64,000 bases of DNA from Caballeronia sp. Lep1P3 (GTDB taxonomy: Bacteria; Pseudomonadota; Gammaproteobacteria; Burkholderiales; Burkholderiaceae): NCBI RefSeq assembly GCF_022879595.1, contig NZ_CP084269.1:62001-126000 (forward strand), written 5' to 3'. Made by a program: the position numbers and the translations under genes. Shown one piece after another: positions 8,797 to 18,094 of this stretch (positions are counted from its first letter, which is position 1; the number at the start of each line of letters is the position of its first letter). A model generated the notes under the pieces. That model saw only the letters and a program-made list of their open reading frames with translations, searched no databases and was not told where the DNA came from.

Positions 8797-9202
8797 GGCT
8801 GGCGTACCGAAGTGGCTGTGACCGTAGTGAGCGTCGGGAGCGCCTAGGGACAGCGCGAGCGAATTGTCTGCTTAAAAAGGGGGGCGTCTGCAACAAAAAG
8901 TTACAGTCGCAAACCTTTGCCGCACCAACTATCGCCGTCGCAAACGTCGGAAAATGCGGTGCGCTTCTGAGCGCGCGTCGACGCTACGCGGGCCACGCAC
9001 ATGTTTGCAGCGAAAAGACACCTCTTTTCGCTCAATCAGTGCATCGCTTGGTTCTTTTTTGCGGGGGATTGCAGCTGCATTGAATACGTAACACTTACCT
9101 CGTTACGGTTTTACCGCGGCTATTGGGCGACAGTGTTACCACCGCTTAACTTTGTCCGATGGATATGGTGGGACTAAAGCGCCGCCGCAATGGTGTAGAC
9201 TA
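8797..9202. other. divergent control region between flhDC and imuABC
   Basis: About 400 bases without a convincing gene. The left part should hold the flhD promoter and leader, the right part the imuA promoter next to the LexA box; a possible minus-ten (TAGACT, 9196-9201) touches the LexA box. Some stretches are less GC-rich (8871-9070) than the neighbouring genes. No strong repeat or hairpin was found. Confidence 0.5.
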
Positions 9203-9218
9203 CTGTACAAACATACAG
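9203..9218 (+). promoter_or_regulatory. LexA (SOS) box upstream of imuA
   Basis: CTGTACAAACATACAG fits the LexA consensus CTGT-N8-ACAG exactly at both half sites. It ends 13 bases before the imuA ATG and overlaps the probable minus-ten region, so LexA binding should block the whole imuA-imuB-dnaE2 operon until DNA damage. Confidence 0.92.
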
Positions 9219-9231
9219 TACGGGGTTGAAC

Positions 9232-9939
9232 ATGGGAGCGTTGGCCCTCGAAGACCTGCATCCATCGATTTGGCGCGGCTCGCAACTGTCGTCTGCTCGC
9301 GTCAACGTCGTGCCGTGTGGATCTGAGACGCTTGCCGCAGAACTGCCGGGCGGCGGTTGGCCCAAAGGCGCGCTGACGGACTTGTTGGTGCAGCAGCCGG
9401 GCGTTGGAGAAATGCGATTGCTGCTGCCAGCGCTGAAGGCTGTCGCCCAACGGCGCATTGCTTTCCTGCAGCCCCCTCATCGCTTTCAACCCGAAGCGGC
9501 GGCCTACTGGGGCCTGCCTGAGACGTCGATCAACGTCGTGCGCGCCCAAAAGACCGCCGATGCGCTGTGGGCGGGTGAGCAGATCCTTCGCGCAGGGACG
9601 TTCGGCGCGCTGCTCTTCTGGCAAACGCATGTGCGACCGGAAGCGCTACGCCGCCTGCACCTTGCCGCGCAGACCAGCGAGTCGCTGTTCTTCATGCTGC
9701 GGCCGCTCGCTGCTGCGAGCGACACGTCCCCTGCGCCGCTTCGCATTGCTGTGCGCCCTGCGCGTGACAGCGTTTCATTGGAGTTTGTTAAGCGCCGCGG
9801 CCCCGCGCGTGACGAGCCGCTTGTCGTTGGACTGACCCATTCGCCTATCCTGTTGAATCGCCATGCAAGTGTGGATCGGCGTGTATCTGCCGCACCTCAG
9901 CCGAGAAGTCTTCCAGCCGAACTGGTCGTCCACGAGTGA
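9232..9939 (+). CDS. imuA: SOS mutagenesis protein ImuA (SulA/RecA-like)
   Basis: 235 residues from ATG 9232 (GGGG six bases upstream; a TTG at 9226 adds two residues). ImuA is a RecA-fold relative that works with ImuB and DnaE2 in error-prone synthesis across lesions. The typical start LAAELPGGGWPKGAL (about 35-50) and the RRIAFLQPPHRFQPEAA region are present. The last 77 bases overlap imuB, a common arrangement in this operon. Expression is expected to be LexA-controlled through the box at 9203-9218. Confidence 0.92.
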   Translation: MGALALEDLHPSIWRGSQLSSARVNVVPCGSETLAAELPGGGWPKGALTDLLVQQPGVGEMRLLLPALKAVAQRRIAFLQPPHRFQPEAAAYWGLPETSINVVRAQKTADALWAGEQILRAGTFGALLFWQTHVRPEALRRLHLAAQTSESLFFMLRPLAAASDTSPAPLRIAVRPARDSVSLEFVKRRGPARDEPLVVGLTHSPILLNRHASVDRRVSAAPQPRSLPAELVVHE

Positions 9940-11350
9940 GGCTGCCGGCTTCGCCTCGAGCTTAGGCTTGGTCGTGCTCGACCATGAGCGTGTCGTCGCG
10001 CTCGATCAGGCAGCGCACGAGGCGGGTGTTCGAATGGGCATGCGCAAAGGCGGCGTTCTTACGCTCGCGCCCGATGCGCGCATTCACGACAAGGACGAAC
10101 TCAAGGAGCAGCAGGCCGTCGCGGACGTCGCTACCGCCCTCATGCAGTTCAGCCCGCAGGTTGCGATCGCTGAGGAGCAGACGGTATTGGTCGACGTGTC
10201 GGCGAGCTTGCGGCTATTCGGTGGCGTGCGCGCGCTTAGACGCGCGATCCGCGCCTCGCTCGCGGCTTTCGGCTTCACGGTCCGGATGAGCGTCGCGCCC
10301 ACCGGCCAAAGCGCGTGGCTGATGGCGCGTTATCGCGGCGGTCACCGACTTTCCATTCGCTCGCTCATGCGCCAGTTGCCGCGCTTTCCCGCGCTGTTGG
10401 TACTCGAAGCCCGGCGCTATGCCGACTGGTTCGATGGCCTCGGATGCACGAGCGTGGCGGACCTGCGGCGCTTGCCGCGCGCCGGTCTGAAGAAGCGCTG
10501 CGGTACCGCGCTGCTGGATACGCTCGATCGCGCAGTTGGCGAAGCGCCCGAACTGTATGAATGGGTCCAGACGCCCCCGTCCTTCAACGCACGTATCGAA
10601 TTGCCCGATCGCGTCGAGCATGCGGAAGCCGTCCTCTTTGTCGCGCGGCGGCTTATCGTGCAATTGACCGGTTGGCTCGCCAGCAAGCAACTGGCGCTGA
10701 CGCGCTTCTCGATCGAACTCGAACATGAGCGCGGGCGCGCGGCGTTGCCACCAACGACGATTGAGGTGGCGCTCGCCGAGCCGACATGGCACGAGGAACA
10801 CCTCACGCGCTTGCTCAAGGAACGGTTGGGGCGCGTCGAGCTCGCGGCCGCGGTCATCGCCGTGCGTCTAGAAGTGAATGACGTCGAAGCGGCCGAGCCG
10901 CCGTCCGACACCCTATTCCCCGAGCCAGGCGGCAGCGCAGCCGACCATAACCGGCTGATGGAGTTGCTCGTCGCGCGTCTTGGCCACGAGAATGTCTTGC
11001 GCGCCGCGCCCATGGCCGACCATCGGCCCGAGATCGTGTCGAACTGGGTGCCGGTGACAAGCGACGTCAAAGGCTGCCCTCTGCCCGGCGACCAGCCGCG
11101 CCCCTCGTGGTTGCTGGAGACGCCCATCCAGTTGATGACGCGCCAGCACCGGCCGTTCTACGGCAGTCCGTTGCGCACGGTATCCCCCGGCGAGCGCGTC
11201 GAAGCGGGATGGTGGGGCGGCGAGCTCGTCACGCGCGATTACTTTGTCGCGGAAGCCGACGATCACACCTGCTACTGGATCTACCGCGAGCGCGTCGGCA
11301 GCCGCGCCGAAGAAGATCCTCGGTGGTTCCTGCACGGTCTGTTCGGCTGA
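9863..11350 (+). CDS. imuB: ImuB, inactive Y-family polymerase scaffold
   Basis: 495 residues. A Y-family DNA polymerase relative that recruits DnaE2 to the sliding clamp. It begins IGVYLPHLSREVF where active polymerases have the first metal-binding Asp, and VLVDVSASLRLFGG where they have the second acidic pair, so it should not polymerise. The palm, fingers and little-finger regions follow in order; the C-terminal part has the usual ImuB tail. It overlaps imuA at its start and ends four bases before dnaE2. Confidence 0.93.
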   Translation: MQVWIGVYLPHLSREVFQPNWSSTSEAAGFASSLGLVVLDHERVVALDQAAHEAGVRMGMRKGGVLTLAPDARIHDKDELKEQQAVADVATALMQFSPQVAIAEEQTVLVDVSASLRLFGGVRALRRAIRASLAAFGFTVRMSVAPTGQSAWLMARYRGGHRLSIRSLMRQLPRFPALLVLEARRYADWFDGLGCTSVADLRRLPRAGLKKRCGTALLDTLDRAVGEAPELYEWVQTPPSFNARIELPDRVEHAEAVLFVARRLIVQLTGWLASKQLALTRFSIELEHERGRAALPPTTIEVALAEPTWHEEHLTRLLKERLGRVELAAAVIAVRLEVNDVEAAEPPSDTLFPEPGGSAADHNRLMELLVARLGHENVLRAAPMADHRPEIVSNWVPVTSDVKGCPLPGDQPRPSWLLETPIQLMTRQHRPFYGSPLRTVSPGERVEAGWWGGELVTRDYFVAEADDHTCYWIYRERVGSRAEEDPRWFLHGLFG

Positions 11351-11354
11351 AGCG

Positions 11355-14300
11355 ATGGACGTGTACACCTCCATGCTGCCCGGCTATGCCGAGTTGCAGT
11401 GCTTCTCCAACTTCACGTTCCTGCGCGGCGCCTCGCACTCGGAAGAACTGATTCTGCGCGCTGAGCAGCTTGGCTATCTCGCGATCGCCATCACCGACGA
11501 ATGCTCGCTCGCGGGCATCGTGCGTGCGCATGTCGCCGCGAAGGAAGCGAATATCCGGCTCATCGTCGGCGCGCATTTCCAACTCATGAACCCGGACGGG
11601 ACGCCCGCCCTTGCCTTCACGGCGCTGGCCATGAACCGCAACGGCTATGGGAACCTGTCGGAACTCATCACCCTGGCGCGCACGCGCACATCGAAGGGCA
11701 CGTATCTTCTGACGCCGAGCGATCTCGCGTGGCCTCAAGCGCCCTATGACCACCTGACGGGTCTGCCCGACTGCCTCGTCATCCTGTCGCCCGAGTATCC
11801 GGCAAAGGAGGAGCGACTGGATGCACAGATGGAATGGCTCGCGCGCACGTTCGAGGGACGCTGCTGGGCGGCGCTGACACTCCACGCCCGCGCGATGGAC
11901 GACATTCACCGCGGCATCGTCGAATACGTCGCGGATAAACATGGTGTCCCGGTAGTCGCCACCGGCGGCGTCACCATGCACGTCCGCTCGCGCAAGCCGC
12001 TGCAAGACACACTGACGGCTGTGCGTCTGAACCGGTCGATTGCCGAGTGCGGGTTCGAACTGGCTCAGAACGCCGAGCAACACCTGCGCGCCCGGTTGCG
12101 GCTCGCGAATCTCTATCCGGAACGGGCGCTCGCCGAGACGGTGACGATCGCGAGCCGCTGCACCTTCTCGTTGGATGAACTGCGCTACGAGTACCCTGAC
12201 GAACTGATTCCCGAAGGCACGACCCCGACCGCCTACCTGCGACAGGAAACCTATATCGGTGCGCATCGACGCTTTCCACAAGGCATCCCGCACAAGGTGC
12301 AGACGCAGATCGAGCACGAACTCGCGCTCATCGCTGACCTTCGGTACGAGCCGTATTTCTTGACCGTGTACGACCTTGTGCGCTTCGCGCGCAACGAAGG
12401 AATCCTGTGTCAGGGGCGCGGGTCGGCGGCGAACTCAGCCGTCTGCTACTGTTTGGGCGTAACCGAGGTCGACCCCGCGCGCAGCTCGATGCTCTTCGAA
12501 CGTTTCATCTCGAAGGAGCGCGGCGAGCCGCCCGACATCGACGTGGACTTCGAGCACCAGCGGCGCGAAGAAGTGATCCAGTACATCTATCGCAAGTACA
12601 CGCGCACCCGCGCGGCGCTCGCGGCTGCCGTCACGACCTACCGGCCGAAATCTGCACTGCGGGATTCGGGCAAGGCACTGGGCGTCGATCCGATCATCGT
12701 CGACAAAGTAGCCAAGTCGCACCACTGGTTCGACTCCAGTGCGGACCTGCTCAACCGTTTCGTTGAATCCGGCCTCGACACGTCGACACCCATCATTCAG
12801 CAGTGGGCGAGCCTCGCGTCGCAATTGCTGAATTTCCCGCGTCACCTCTCTCAGCACACTGGCGGCTTCGTCATTGCGCGCGGCAAGCTCTCGCGACTGG
12901 TGCCGATCGAAAACGCCGCAATGGTCGATCGCAGCGTGATCCAGTGGGATAAGGACGACCTTGAAGCGCTCGGGCTTCTGAAGATCGATGTGCTCGCGCT
13001 CGGCATGCTGTCGGCTATTCGGCGCACGCTCGACCTGATCTCTAAGCAGCGCGGCGAGCCGTTTGAGTTGCAGGACATACCGGCAGAAGACGCGAAAACC
13101 TACGAGATGATTTGCCGCGCCGATACCGTCGGCGTGTTCCAGATCGAATCTCGCGCGCAGATGAGCATGTTGCCGCGCCTGCAGCCGCGTCAGTTCTATG
13201 ACCTCGTGATCGAAGTCGCGATCGTGCGGCCGGGCCCCGTTCAGGGCGGCATGGTCCATCCATACCTGCGTCGGCGGCAAGGACTGGAAGCTGTGTCGTT
13301 CCCCTCGCCCGAAATGGAAACGGCGCTCGCTCGCACGCTCGGCGTGCCGATCTTTCAGGAGCAGGTGATGCAGGTCGCCATGCTTGCCGCAGGCTTCACC
13401 GCCGGTGAGGCCGACCAGCTCCGCCGCGCAATGGCCGCGTGGAAACGAAAAGGCGGACTGCAGCACTACTACGACCGCATCGTGAACGGCATGCTCGATC
13501 GTGGCTACGACCGCGAGTTCGCTGAATCCATCTTTGCGCAGATTCAGGGCTTCGGTGAATACGGCTTTCCGGAGAGCCACGCGGCGAGCTTTGCTCTCCT
13601 CGTCTATGCAAGTTGCTGGCTCAAGTGTCATGAACCAGCGGCATTTCTGTGCGCAATGCTCAATAGTCAGCCGATGGGCTTCTACTCGCCGTCGCAGCTC
13701 GTACAAGACGCAAAGCGCCATAAGGTGCGCGTGCTCCCGATCGACGTCACCATCAGCAACTGGGATTCGTATCTTGAAGGCGACGGCTCGATGGCGCGGG
13801 TGCGGCTCGGAATGTCGCTCATACGCGGCATGCGGGATGAGTCGGCTGCTCGCATTGAGGCCGCACGGGCGGTGCGCCCTTTTGAATCGGTCAACGATCT
13901 TGCCAACCGTGCACGGCTCGATCGTCGCGACCTCCAGTTGCTTGCGGACGCGAACGCCCTTTCCGCTCTATCGGGAAATCGGCGCGAGGCTCTCTGGCAG
14001 GCGGTGGCAGCCGTGCCCGACAAGGACCTGCTGCGCGCTACGACGCGCGAGGAAGAACTGCCGCTGCTTGCCGCACCTAACGAGGCGCAGGAGATCGTGA
14101 GCGACTATCGCTCGACGGGCCTGACGTTGAACCGGCACCCTCTCGCGTTGCTGCGCGAACGGCTCAACGAGAAGAAGATCTTTGCGGCCTCGAAGCTCGC
14201 CACCTATCCCAACGGGCGGCTTGCCAAGGCGTGCGGGATCGTCACCGTGCGTCAGCGTCCGGGCACAGCGAACGGAGTGTTATTCATCACGCTGGAAGAC

Positions 14301-14498
14301 GAGACCGGCCAGATCAACGTGATTGTCTGGCCGTCCTTGGTCGAGAAGTTCAGGAAGGAAGCGCTCGGCGCTTCCTTGCTCGGCGTCTATGGCGTTTGGC
14401 AAAAGGAAGGCGAGGTAAAACATCTCGTTGCCAATCGACTTGTCGACATGACGGCGCTCCTTGGCACCCTTGCCACGACGAGCCGAAACTTCCACTGA
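11355..14498 (+). CDS. dnaE2: error-prone DNA polymerase DnaE2 (ImuC)
   Basis: 1047 residues, usual for DnaE2. Start at ATG 11355, four bases after imuB; upstream in-frame codons lie inside imuB. Order of domains: PHP domain (AELQCFSNFTFLRGASH, AITDECSLAGIVRA), palm with the catalytic triad around PPDIDVDFEHQRREEV, thumb/fingers (NFPRHLSQHTGGFVIARG, FGEYGFPESHAASFALLVYA), and a C-terminal OB fold (GVLFITLEDETGQINVIVWP). It performs lesion bypass and SOS mutagenesis with ImuA and ImuB. No frameshift; all key acidic residues appear present. Confidence 0.96.
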   Translation: MDVYTSMLPGYAELQCFSNFTFLRGASHSEELILRAEQLGYLAIAITDECSLAGIVRAHVAAKEANIRLIVGAHFQLMNPDGTPALAFTALAMNRNGYGNLSELITLARTRTSKGTYLLTPSDLAWPQAPYDHLTGLPDCLVILSPEYPAKEERLDAQMEWLARTFEGRCWAALTLHARAMDDIHRGIVEYVADKHGVPVVATGGVTMHVRSRKPLQDTLTAVRLNRSIAECGFELAQNAEQHLRARLRLANLYPERALAETVTIASRCTFSLDELRYEYPDELIPEGTTPTAYLRQETYIGAHRRFPQGIPHKVQTQIEHELALIADLRYEPYFLTVYDLVRFARNEGILCQGRGSAANSAVCYCLGVTEVDPARSSMLFERFISKERGEPPDIDVDFEHQRREEVIQYIYRKYTRTRAALAAAVTTYRPKSALRDSGKALGVDPIIVDKVAKSHHWFDSSADLLNRFVESGLDTSTPIIQQWASLASQLLNFPRHLSQHTGGFVIARGKLSRLVPIENAAMVDRSVIQWDKDDLEALGLLKIDVLALGMLSAIRRTLDLISKQRGEPFELQDIPAEDAKTYEMICRADTVGVFQIESRAQMSMLPRLQPRQFYDLVIEVAIVRPGPVQGGMVHPYLRRRQGLEAVSFPSPEMETALARTLGVPIFQEQVMQVAMLAAGFTAGEADQLRRAMAAWKRKGGLQHYYDRIVNGMLDRGYDREFAESIFAQIQGFGEYGFPESHAASFALLVYASCWLKCHEPAAFLCAMLNSQPMGFYSPSQLVQDAKRHKVRVLPIDVTISNWDSYLEGDGSMARVRLGMSLIRGMRDESAARIEAARAVRPFESVNDLANRARLDRRDLQLLADANALSALSGNRREALWQAVAAVPDKDLLRATTREEELPLLAAPNEAQEIVSDYRSTGLTLNRHPLALLRERLNEKKIFAASKLATYPNGRLAKACGIVTVRQRPGTANGVLFITLEDETGQINVIVWPSLVEKFRKEALGASLLGVYGVWQKEGEVKHLVANRLVDMTALLGTLATTSRNFH

Positions 14499-14562
14499 AC
14501 TTAGCGCCGCTGAGGGAAATCGACCCGTAGCCTCCTTTCGTGGCCATATCTCGCCCCCCGCC

Positions 14563-15132
14563 TCACCGACTTAAATCCCAGTATTCCTCGACTTGGTACA
14601 GGGGCTTGCCGGCCATCAGCAACTTGATCGCGTCTATGTGCGCCACGTAGTCAATCTTAGTGAACGTAGTCCATTTTGAATTGCGATTTTGCGCTGCGGT
14701 GAATGCCGACCACGCCTCACCCATCGCCGTGTGGTTCTTCGACAGAAAACTGCGTATCCCTCCGAAGAGCTCGCGGTCTAGCGGCGGATGGAGCAAGGCA
14801 ACGCTCGGATGTCGGTGGTGCCCTCCGCATACGAGCACCGTTTTCAAGTAGATGTTGACTAGCTTTTGAGCACGACCAAAGGAGAAGCCGCTCACGCCGG
14901 ATTGCAAAGCCGCGGCCTCGATCGTCTCCATAAAACTCATCTGCCATTCATCGACATTCTGGCCGATGTGTTCTGGCCCGGTTACCTCGCTTAGGCCACT
15001 TCCTTCTATCAATTCGAAAGCCAAGGAGTTGTTTGCGCCGGGTAGGCCACGGCGATACGCGGCGGCCGCGCACCACTTCGCGTACATGTGTTTGTGTTTC
15101 TCGATGGAATACTGGGTTACAGGCGCAGCCAT
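14563..15132 (-). CDS. hypothetical protein
   Basis: 189 residues, ATG at 15132. Helical, basic at the N-terminus (SIEKHKHMYAKWCAAAAYRRGL), with FSFGRAQKLVNIYLKTVLVCGG in the middle; this central stretch is hydrophobic but too polar for a clear membrane helix. The HHRHPSVALLHPPLDRELF segment is histidine-rich. I do not recognise a family. It is convergent with dnaE2 and stands alone on its strand. Confidence 0.65.
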   Translation of the reverse strand: MAAPVTQYSIEKHKHMYAKWCAAAAYRRGLPGANNSLAFELIEGSGLSEVTGPEHIGQNVDEWQMSFMETIEAAALQSGVSGFSFGRAQKLVNIYLKTVLVCGGHHRHPSVALLHPPLDRELFGGIRSFLSKNHTAMGEAWSAFTAAQNRNSKWTTFTKIDYVAHIDAIKLLMAGKPLYQVEEYWDLSR

Positions 15133-15266
15133 GTAGTTTTTTGCTCACGAATGGTTGAGCGGCTTTCCTCTGAGCAGCCTACTCATAGGCCCCGGAACGT
15201 CGGCTATTGGGCCGATTGGCGCAGTTGGCGACTCCACAGGCGTGCGGCCCGGACCGGGGGCGGCAG

Positions 15267-15668
15267 TCACCCCGGATAATCGCAGTTTCCTTTAAGTAGC
15301 CACCAGCCTGTACGGTCTTCAGCGATATAGCGGTTGCCGCGCTTCAGGATGGTCGGATTGCCAAGGATGCGACATCCGCCGGCATCCGGGTCGCCCGTGG
15401 TGTAAATGTGAATCTCAACGTCGCCCGGCGCAACGTGCATTGGATCTTCCGCGACGTCCTCTCGCGTTATCGGGCGAATGTAGATGCCACTCACGCCCAT
15501 CCCGCCGGCGGAGAGGCGTGCACCAAGGTCGGCGCGAAATGCTGGAACGCCGTGAACAATGCGGCTAATTTCGACCGGGTCCTTCACCTCTCGCGCAATA
15601 TCGCCTTTCCCGACGGCAAGCAGTGGGACAGCGGCCAGCGCCAGTGCGAATTTATTCCTAGAGTTCAC
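15267..15668 (-). CDS. small exported hypothetical protein
   Basis: 133 residues from GTG 15668, which has AAGGA seven bases upstream. The first 20 residues (NKFALALAAVPLLAVG) look like a signal peptide. Two cysteines in the mature part (about 109 and 129) may form a disulphide. The middle has ISGIYIRPITREDV-like beta strands. Not a lipoprotein, since no lipobox Cys follows the signal. Function unknown. Confidence 0.6.
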   Translation of the reverse strand: MNSRNKFALALAAVPLLAVGKGDIAREVKDPVEISRIVHGVPAFRADLGARLSAGGMGVSGIYIRPITREDVAEDPMHVAPGDVEIHIYTTGDPDAGGCRILGNPTILKRGNRYIAEDRTGWWLLKGNCDYPG

Positions 15669-15750
15669 GTGTGGTCCTTTTTAATTCTGAAAGATCGTGC
15701 ACGCGCTTAAGCGGCGCGATCCAATAAAAGATAACCAGATAGGCCGTCAC
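15658..15750 (-). CDS. possible 30-residue membrane peptide
   Basis: A short frame with GTG start at 15750 gives a hydrophobic segment (AYLVIFYWIAPL) followed by a charged tail. It lies between the small membrane protein at 15759-15875 and the exported protein, overlapping the start of the latter by 11 bases. There is no Shine-Dalgarno sequence, so this may not be translated. Confidence 0.2.
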   Translation of the reverse strand: MTAYLVIFYWIAPLKRVHDLSELKRTTREL

Positions 15751-15758
15751 GCCGGAGG

Positions 15759-15875
15759 TCAATGCGCGAAGTACATGACCATCGCAAAAAAGAACGCGGC
15801 AAACCACAAAGGAACGAAAATGATCTTTTGCCGCGCTGTCAGGTGGTACTTCGCTTTCTTTCGTCGTCTAGCCAT
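15759..15875 (-). CDS. 38-residue single-span membrane protein
   Basis: ATG at 15875, stop at 15759. Product: a strongly basic start (ARRRKKAKYHLTARQK) followed by one membrane helix (IIFVPLWFAAFFFAMVMYFA). This positive-inside layout is typical of real small membrane proteins. The ribosome site is weak (GAG ten bases upstream). It follows the DUF805 gene on the same strand, 63 bases away, and may belong to its transcript. Function unknown. Confidence 0.45.
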   Translation of the reverse strand: MARRRKKAKYHLTARQKIIFVPLWFAAFFFAMVMYFAH

Positions 15876-15938
15876 ATGGACTCAGTCGTGGCACGCATCG
15901 TTGAGACAAAGACATGTGGTCTGAGGACCGTACACCAA

Positions 15939-16472
15939 CTACTTGGTGTTATCCCCAGTCACTGCGGTCAGCAGCTTCGCCTGGCCATCAGCATATGCTT
16001 CCGCAGTCAACAATCCTCGATCGAAAAGCGCCTTGAGCCGACGCAGCCCTTCCTCAAGTGACTCGTCGGATGTCCCCTTTGTCGGACATGACGACCAGCT
16101 CGGTTCTTCTTGCACCTCAAATTGTTCACCTGGGCCGTCGAAGCGGTTGTACCCGTCCGTCCCCGGGCGAAAAAGCAAGACTAGCCCCATGATGATGTTC
16201 AGCACCGGTATCCACAAAAGAATTAACCACCAGGCAGATGTGTTGAAGTCATGGATGCGCTTCACCGCCGCGAACATCTGTGCCGATACCAAGAAAAGCG
16301 CTACAACGACTAGGACGACTGCGCCGGACGGCCCGGCAATCAACTCACTGAGCAGTGCGGCGAAGGCGTAAAAACAACTTAAGCCTAAGATGGTCAGAAA
16401 GTACCGCATCCGCCCAATGCGCCCATCAGAGTTGAAAAGCTCTCGCACGAAACCCTGCCTATTCGCCACCAT
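15939..16472 (-). CDS. DUF805 membrane protein with SHOCT-like tail
   Basis: 177 residues. The N-terminus has the DUF805 hallmark (SDGRIGRMRYF), then four membrane segments between about residues 25 and 105, with the conserved VKRIHDFNTSAWWLIL after the second pair. The cytoplasmic tail ends in a short SHOCT-like motif (LKALFDRGLLTAEAYADGQAKLL). DUF805 proteins are common inner-membrane proteins of unknown function. Confidence 0.85.
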   Translation of the reverse strand: MVANRQGFVRELFNSDGRIGRMRYFLTILGLSCFYAFAALLSELIAGPSGAVVLVVVALFLVSAQMFAAVKRIHDFNTSAWWLILLWIPVLNIIMGLVLLFRPGTDGYNRFDGPGEQFEVQEEPSWSSCPTKGTSDESLEEGLRRLKALFDRGLLTAEAYADGQAKLLTAVTGDNTK

Positions 16473-16590
16473 GGTCGCCTCCGACTCCTGAAGGCCTTAC
16501 TAACGACCACTTTGCGCGCTTCTTTAGGGCAGGTGCCGCATGAGCGCTCGAAAAGGCAGTAGTAGCTCCGGCGGCTCCGGTGGTATCTCG

Positions 16591-17745
16591 TCAATCTTGT
16601 CGATAAGTATCTTGCAGACTAGCGGACGAGCGCTGCGGAAAACGTCCCTCGTCGAACCACCAGCGATATGTGTATGCAGTCGCCGAAGGTAGCGCACGCA
16701 CCCATTCGGGCTTGAATACGGCTTCGGTGGCAAACTCCGTTTGAGCCTCAAACGCTGACTCAAAAAACCTTCCCTGCAATGCATCGCAGTGGACGCATCC
16801 ATTCGATAAGTACGTTTCAGAGGCGGCCTTGCTCGACCGAGGCTTCACTACGCCTATTCCATGTCGCATAAGGACAGATGGTGGAAGGATTGACATTACC
16901 TCCGCCACCCCGTCCGGCATCTTCGCCATGTCGTGAATCGATGTATGGAAGTCGTCGAATCGAGGGAATATGCGGCTGGCCGCGAAGGTCAAACCAGCGA
17001 CCACACCCGTTTCTTTTTTACACCTCCAGCACCGAATTCGGGCAATATCCACGTCGACCGGCATCCGACAGCCGAGAGTTGGCGCAAACCGCAGCCGGCC
17101 CTTTAAGGCACCCTTTATGAAAGTTTGCAGCGGGATCGTCTGACTCCATAGAAGGTCGTCGTCTTTGCTGATGCTTACCCACTTCGGATCGTAGTAGGCC
17201 GATGGGATGAGCACATTGAACAGCCCCGCGCGTTCGTCGAACATCAACCTGAAAGACGGGATGTCCTTTCGCGACGGGAAGTTTTTTTGCCTGAATAGCC
17301 ACAAACCGCGTACGCCGGCTTCTGCGTACCTCGACTGTCGCCGTTCAGTCTCGTCGGTATCCTGTCTGCTCCATTGGATTTCGATGGCGACTCTCGCGTT
17401 GCCTTTGACTGCTAGCACGTCGGCCCGCCATTGGTGACCGGTCGGTGTACTCCCAGCCTGCTCAGGTATCGCATCCCACTCCGTGCCCTCCACTGCGTCG
17501 ATGACGGCCATCTTCGCCAACAGATGCTCGGCCGTCTCCGGAGCCGTTTCGCACGGGCCACGTCTCGCGTGGGCGAAGTGCCTAGTTCCCAACTTGCTCG
17601 TTCGTAGTACTGCGCCGGCCCCGCAGCATGCCATTCGCAGAGTTTTACGATCTTTCGCTCGGTGACGAAGCGCTAGCCACTCTTCGGTGGACCTGAATTG
17701 AAAGGCGAAGATCTCACGTTCGCCGTCGAGGCATTTCAGCGGCAT
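16591..17745 (-). CDS. CoiA-like competence nuclease
   Basis: 384 residues. Resembles CoiA: an N-terminal part with HFAH (56-59) and the CETAPETAEHLLAK helix, then a PD-(D/E)xK nuclease core with Asp109 (WRADVLA) and Glu122-x-Gln124 (AIEIQWS). Two CxxC pairs, at about 239/242 (CWRC) and 317/320 (CVHC), could bind zinc. CoiA acts on incoming DNA during transformation in Gram-positives; in proteobacterial mobile DNA its job is not established. It precedes a small gene by a few bases on the same strand. Confidence 0.78.
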   Translation of the reverse strand: MPLKCLDGEREIFAFQFRSTEEWLALRHRAKDRKTLRMACCGAGAVLRTSKLGTRHFAHARRGPCETAPETAEHLLAKMAVIDAVEGTEWDAIPEQAGSTPTGHQWRADVLAVKGNARVAIEIQWSRQDTDETERRQSRYAEAGVRGLWLFRQKNFPSRKDIPSFRLMFDERAGLFNVLIPSAYYDPKWVSISKDDDLLWSQTIPLQTFIKGALKGRLRFAPTLGCRMPVDVDIARIRCWRCKKETGVVAGLTFAASRIFPRFDDFHTSIHDMAKMPDGVAEVMSILPPSVLMRHGIGVVKPRSSKAASETYLSNGCVHCDALQGRFFESAFEAQTEFATEAVFKPEWVRALPSATAYTYRWWFDEGRFPQRSSASLQDTYRQD

Positions 17746-17752
17746 GTCAGCG

Positions 17753-18043
17753 TCACCCGGCTAACGCGCGCCCTATGAGCCGGACCTGTTTCGATCCAGA
17801 AATGCGCTCCCATGCAGTTTCGATTGCAACTTTGAAGAAGGCCCCTACCGCTTCACTAGCGCACTCTGCGGTCAGTACACCGCTGTCGTTATGAAGTCCG
17901 GTGATAGCGAGGCCAAGCGGAGGTGGCGCGCCGTCCGCTTGTTGCAAGGTCGCCATGAGATATCCGACGAGCACGAAGACCTGTTGTTTCCCCCACTCGT
18001 TGTCGGACACGGTTGCGGTCACGCTTAAATTCGGCGTTGTCAT
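17753..18043 (-). CDS. hypothetical protein upstream of the CoiA-like gene
   Basis: 96 residues, ATG at 18043. The stop lies seven bases before the CoiA-like start, so the two are probably co-transcribed. The sequence is neutral and Ala/Gly-rich with an FVLVGYLMATLQQA helix; no transmembrane prediction is clear. Family not recognised. Confidence 0.6.
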   Translation of the reverse strand: MTTPNLSVTATVSDNEWGKQQVFVLVGYLMATLQQADGAPPPLGLAITGLHNDSGVLTAECASEAVGAFFKVAIETAWERISGSKQVRLIGRALAG

Positions 18044-18094
18044 AGTAGTCTTGGGTTTTCCGTTTAGCGTTTGAAGGTGTCTTTGTAAAGCAAT

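Noticed and set aside
12435..13721. 428-residue minus-strand frame
   Set aside because: Mirror of dnaE2; no start signal or recognisable motif.
15697..15924. 75-residue plus-strand frame
   Set aside because: It reads against the small membrane protein gene on the minus strand, has no ribosome site and an unnatural composition.
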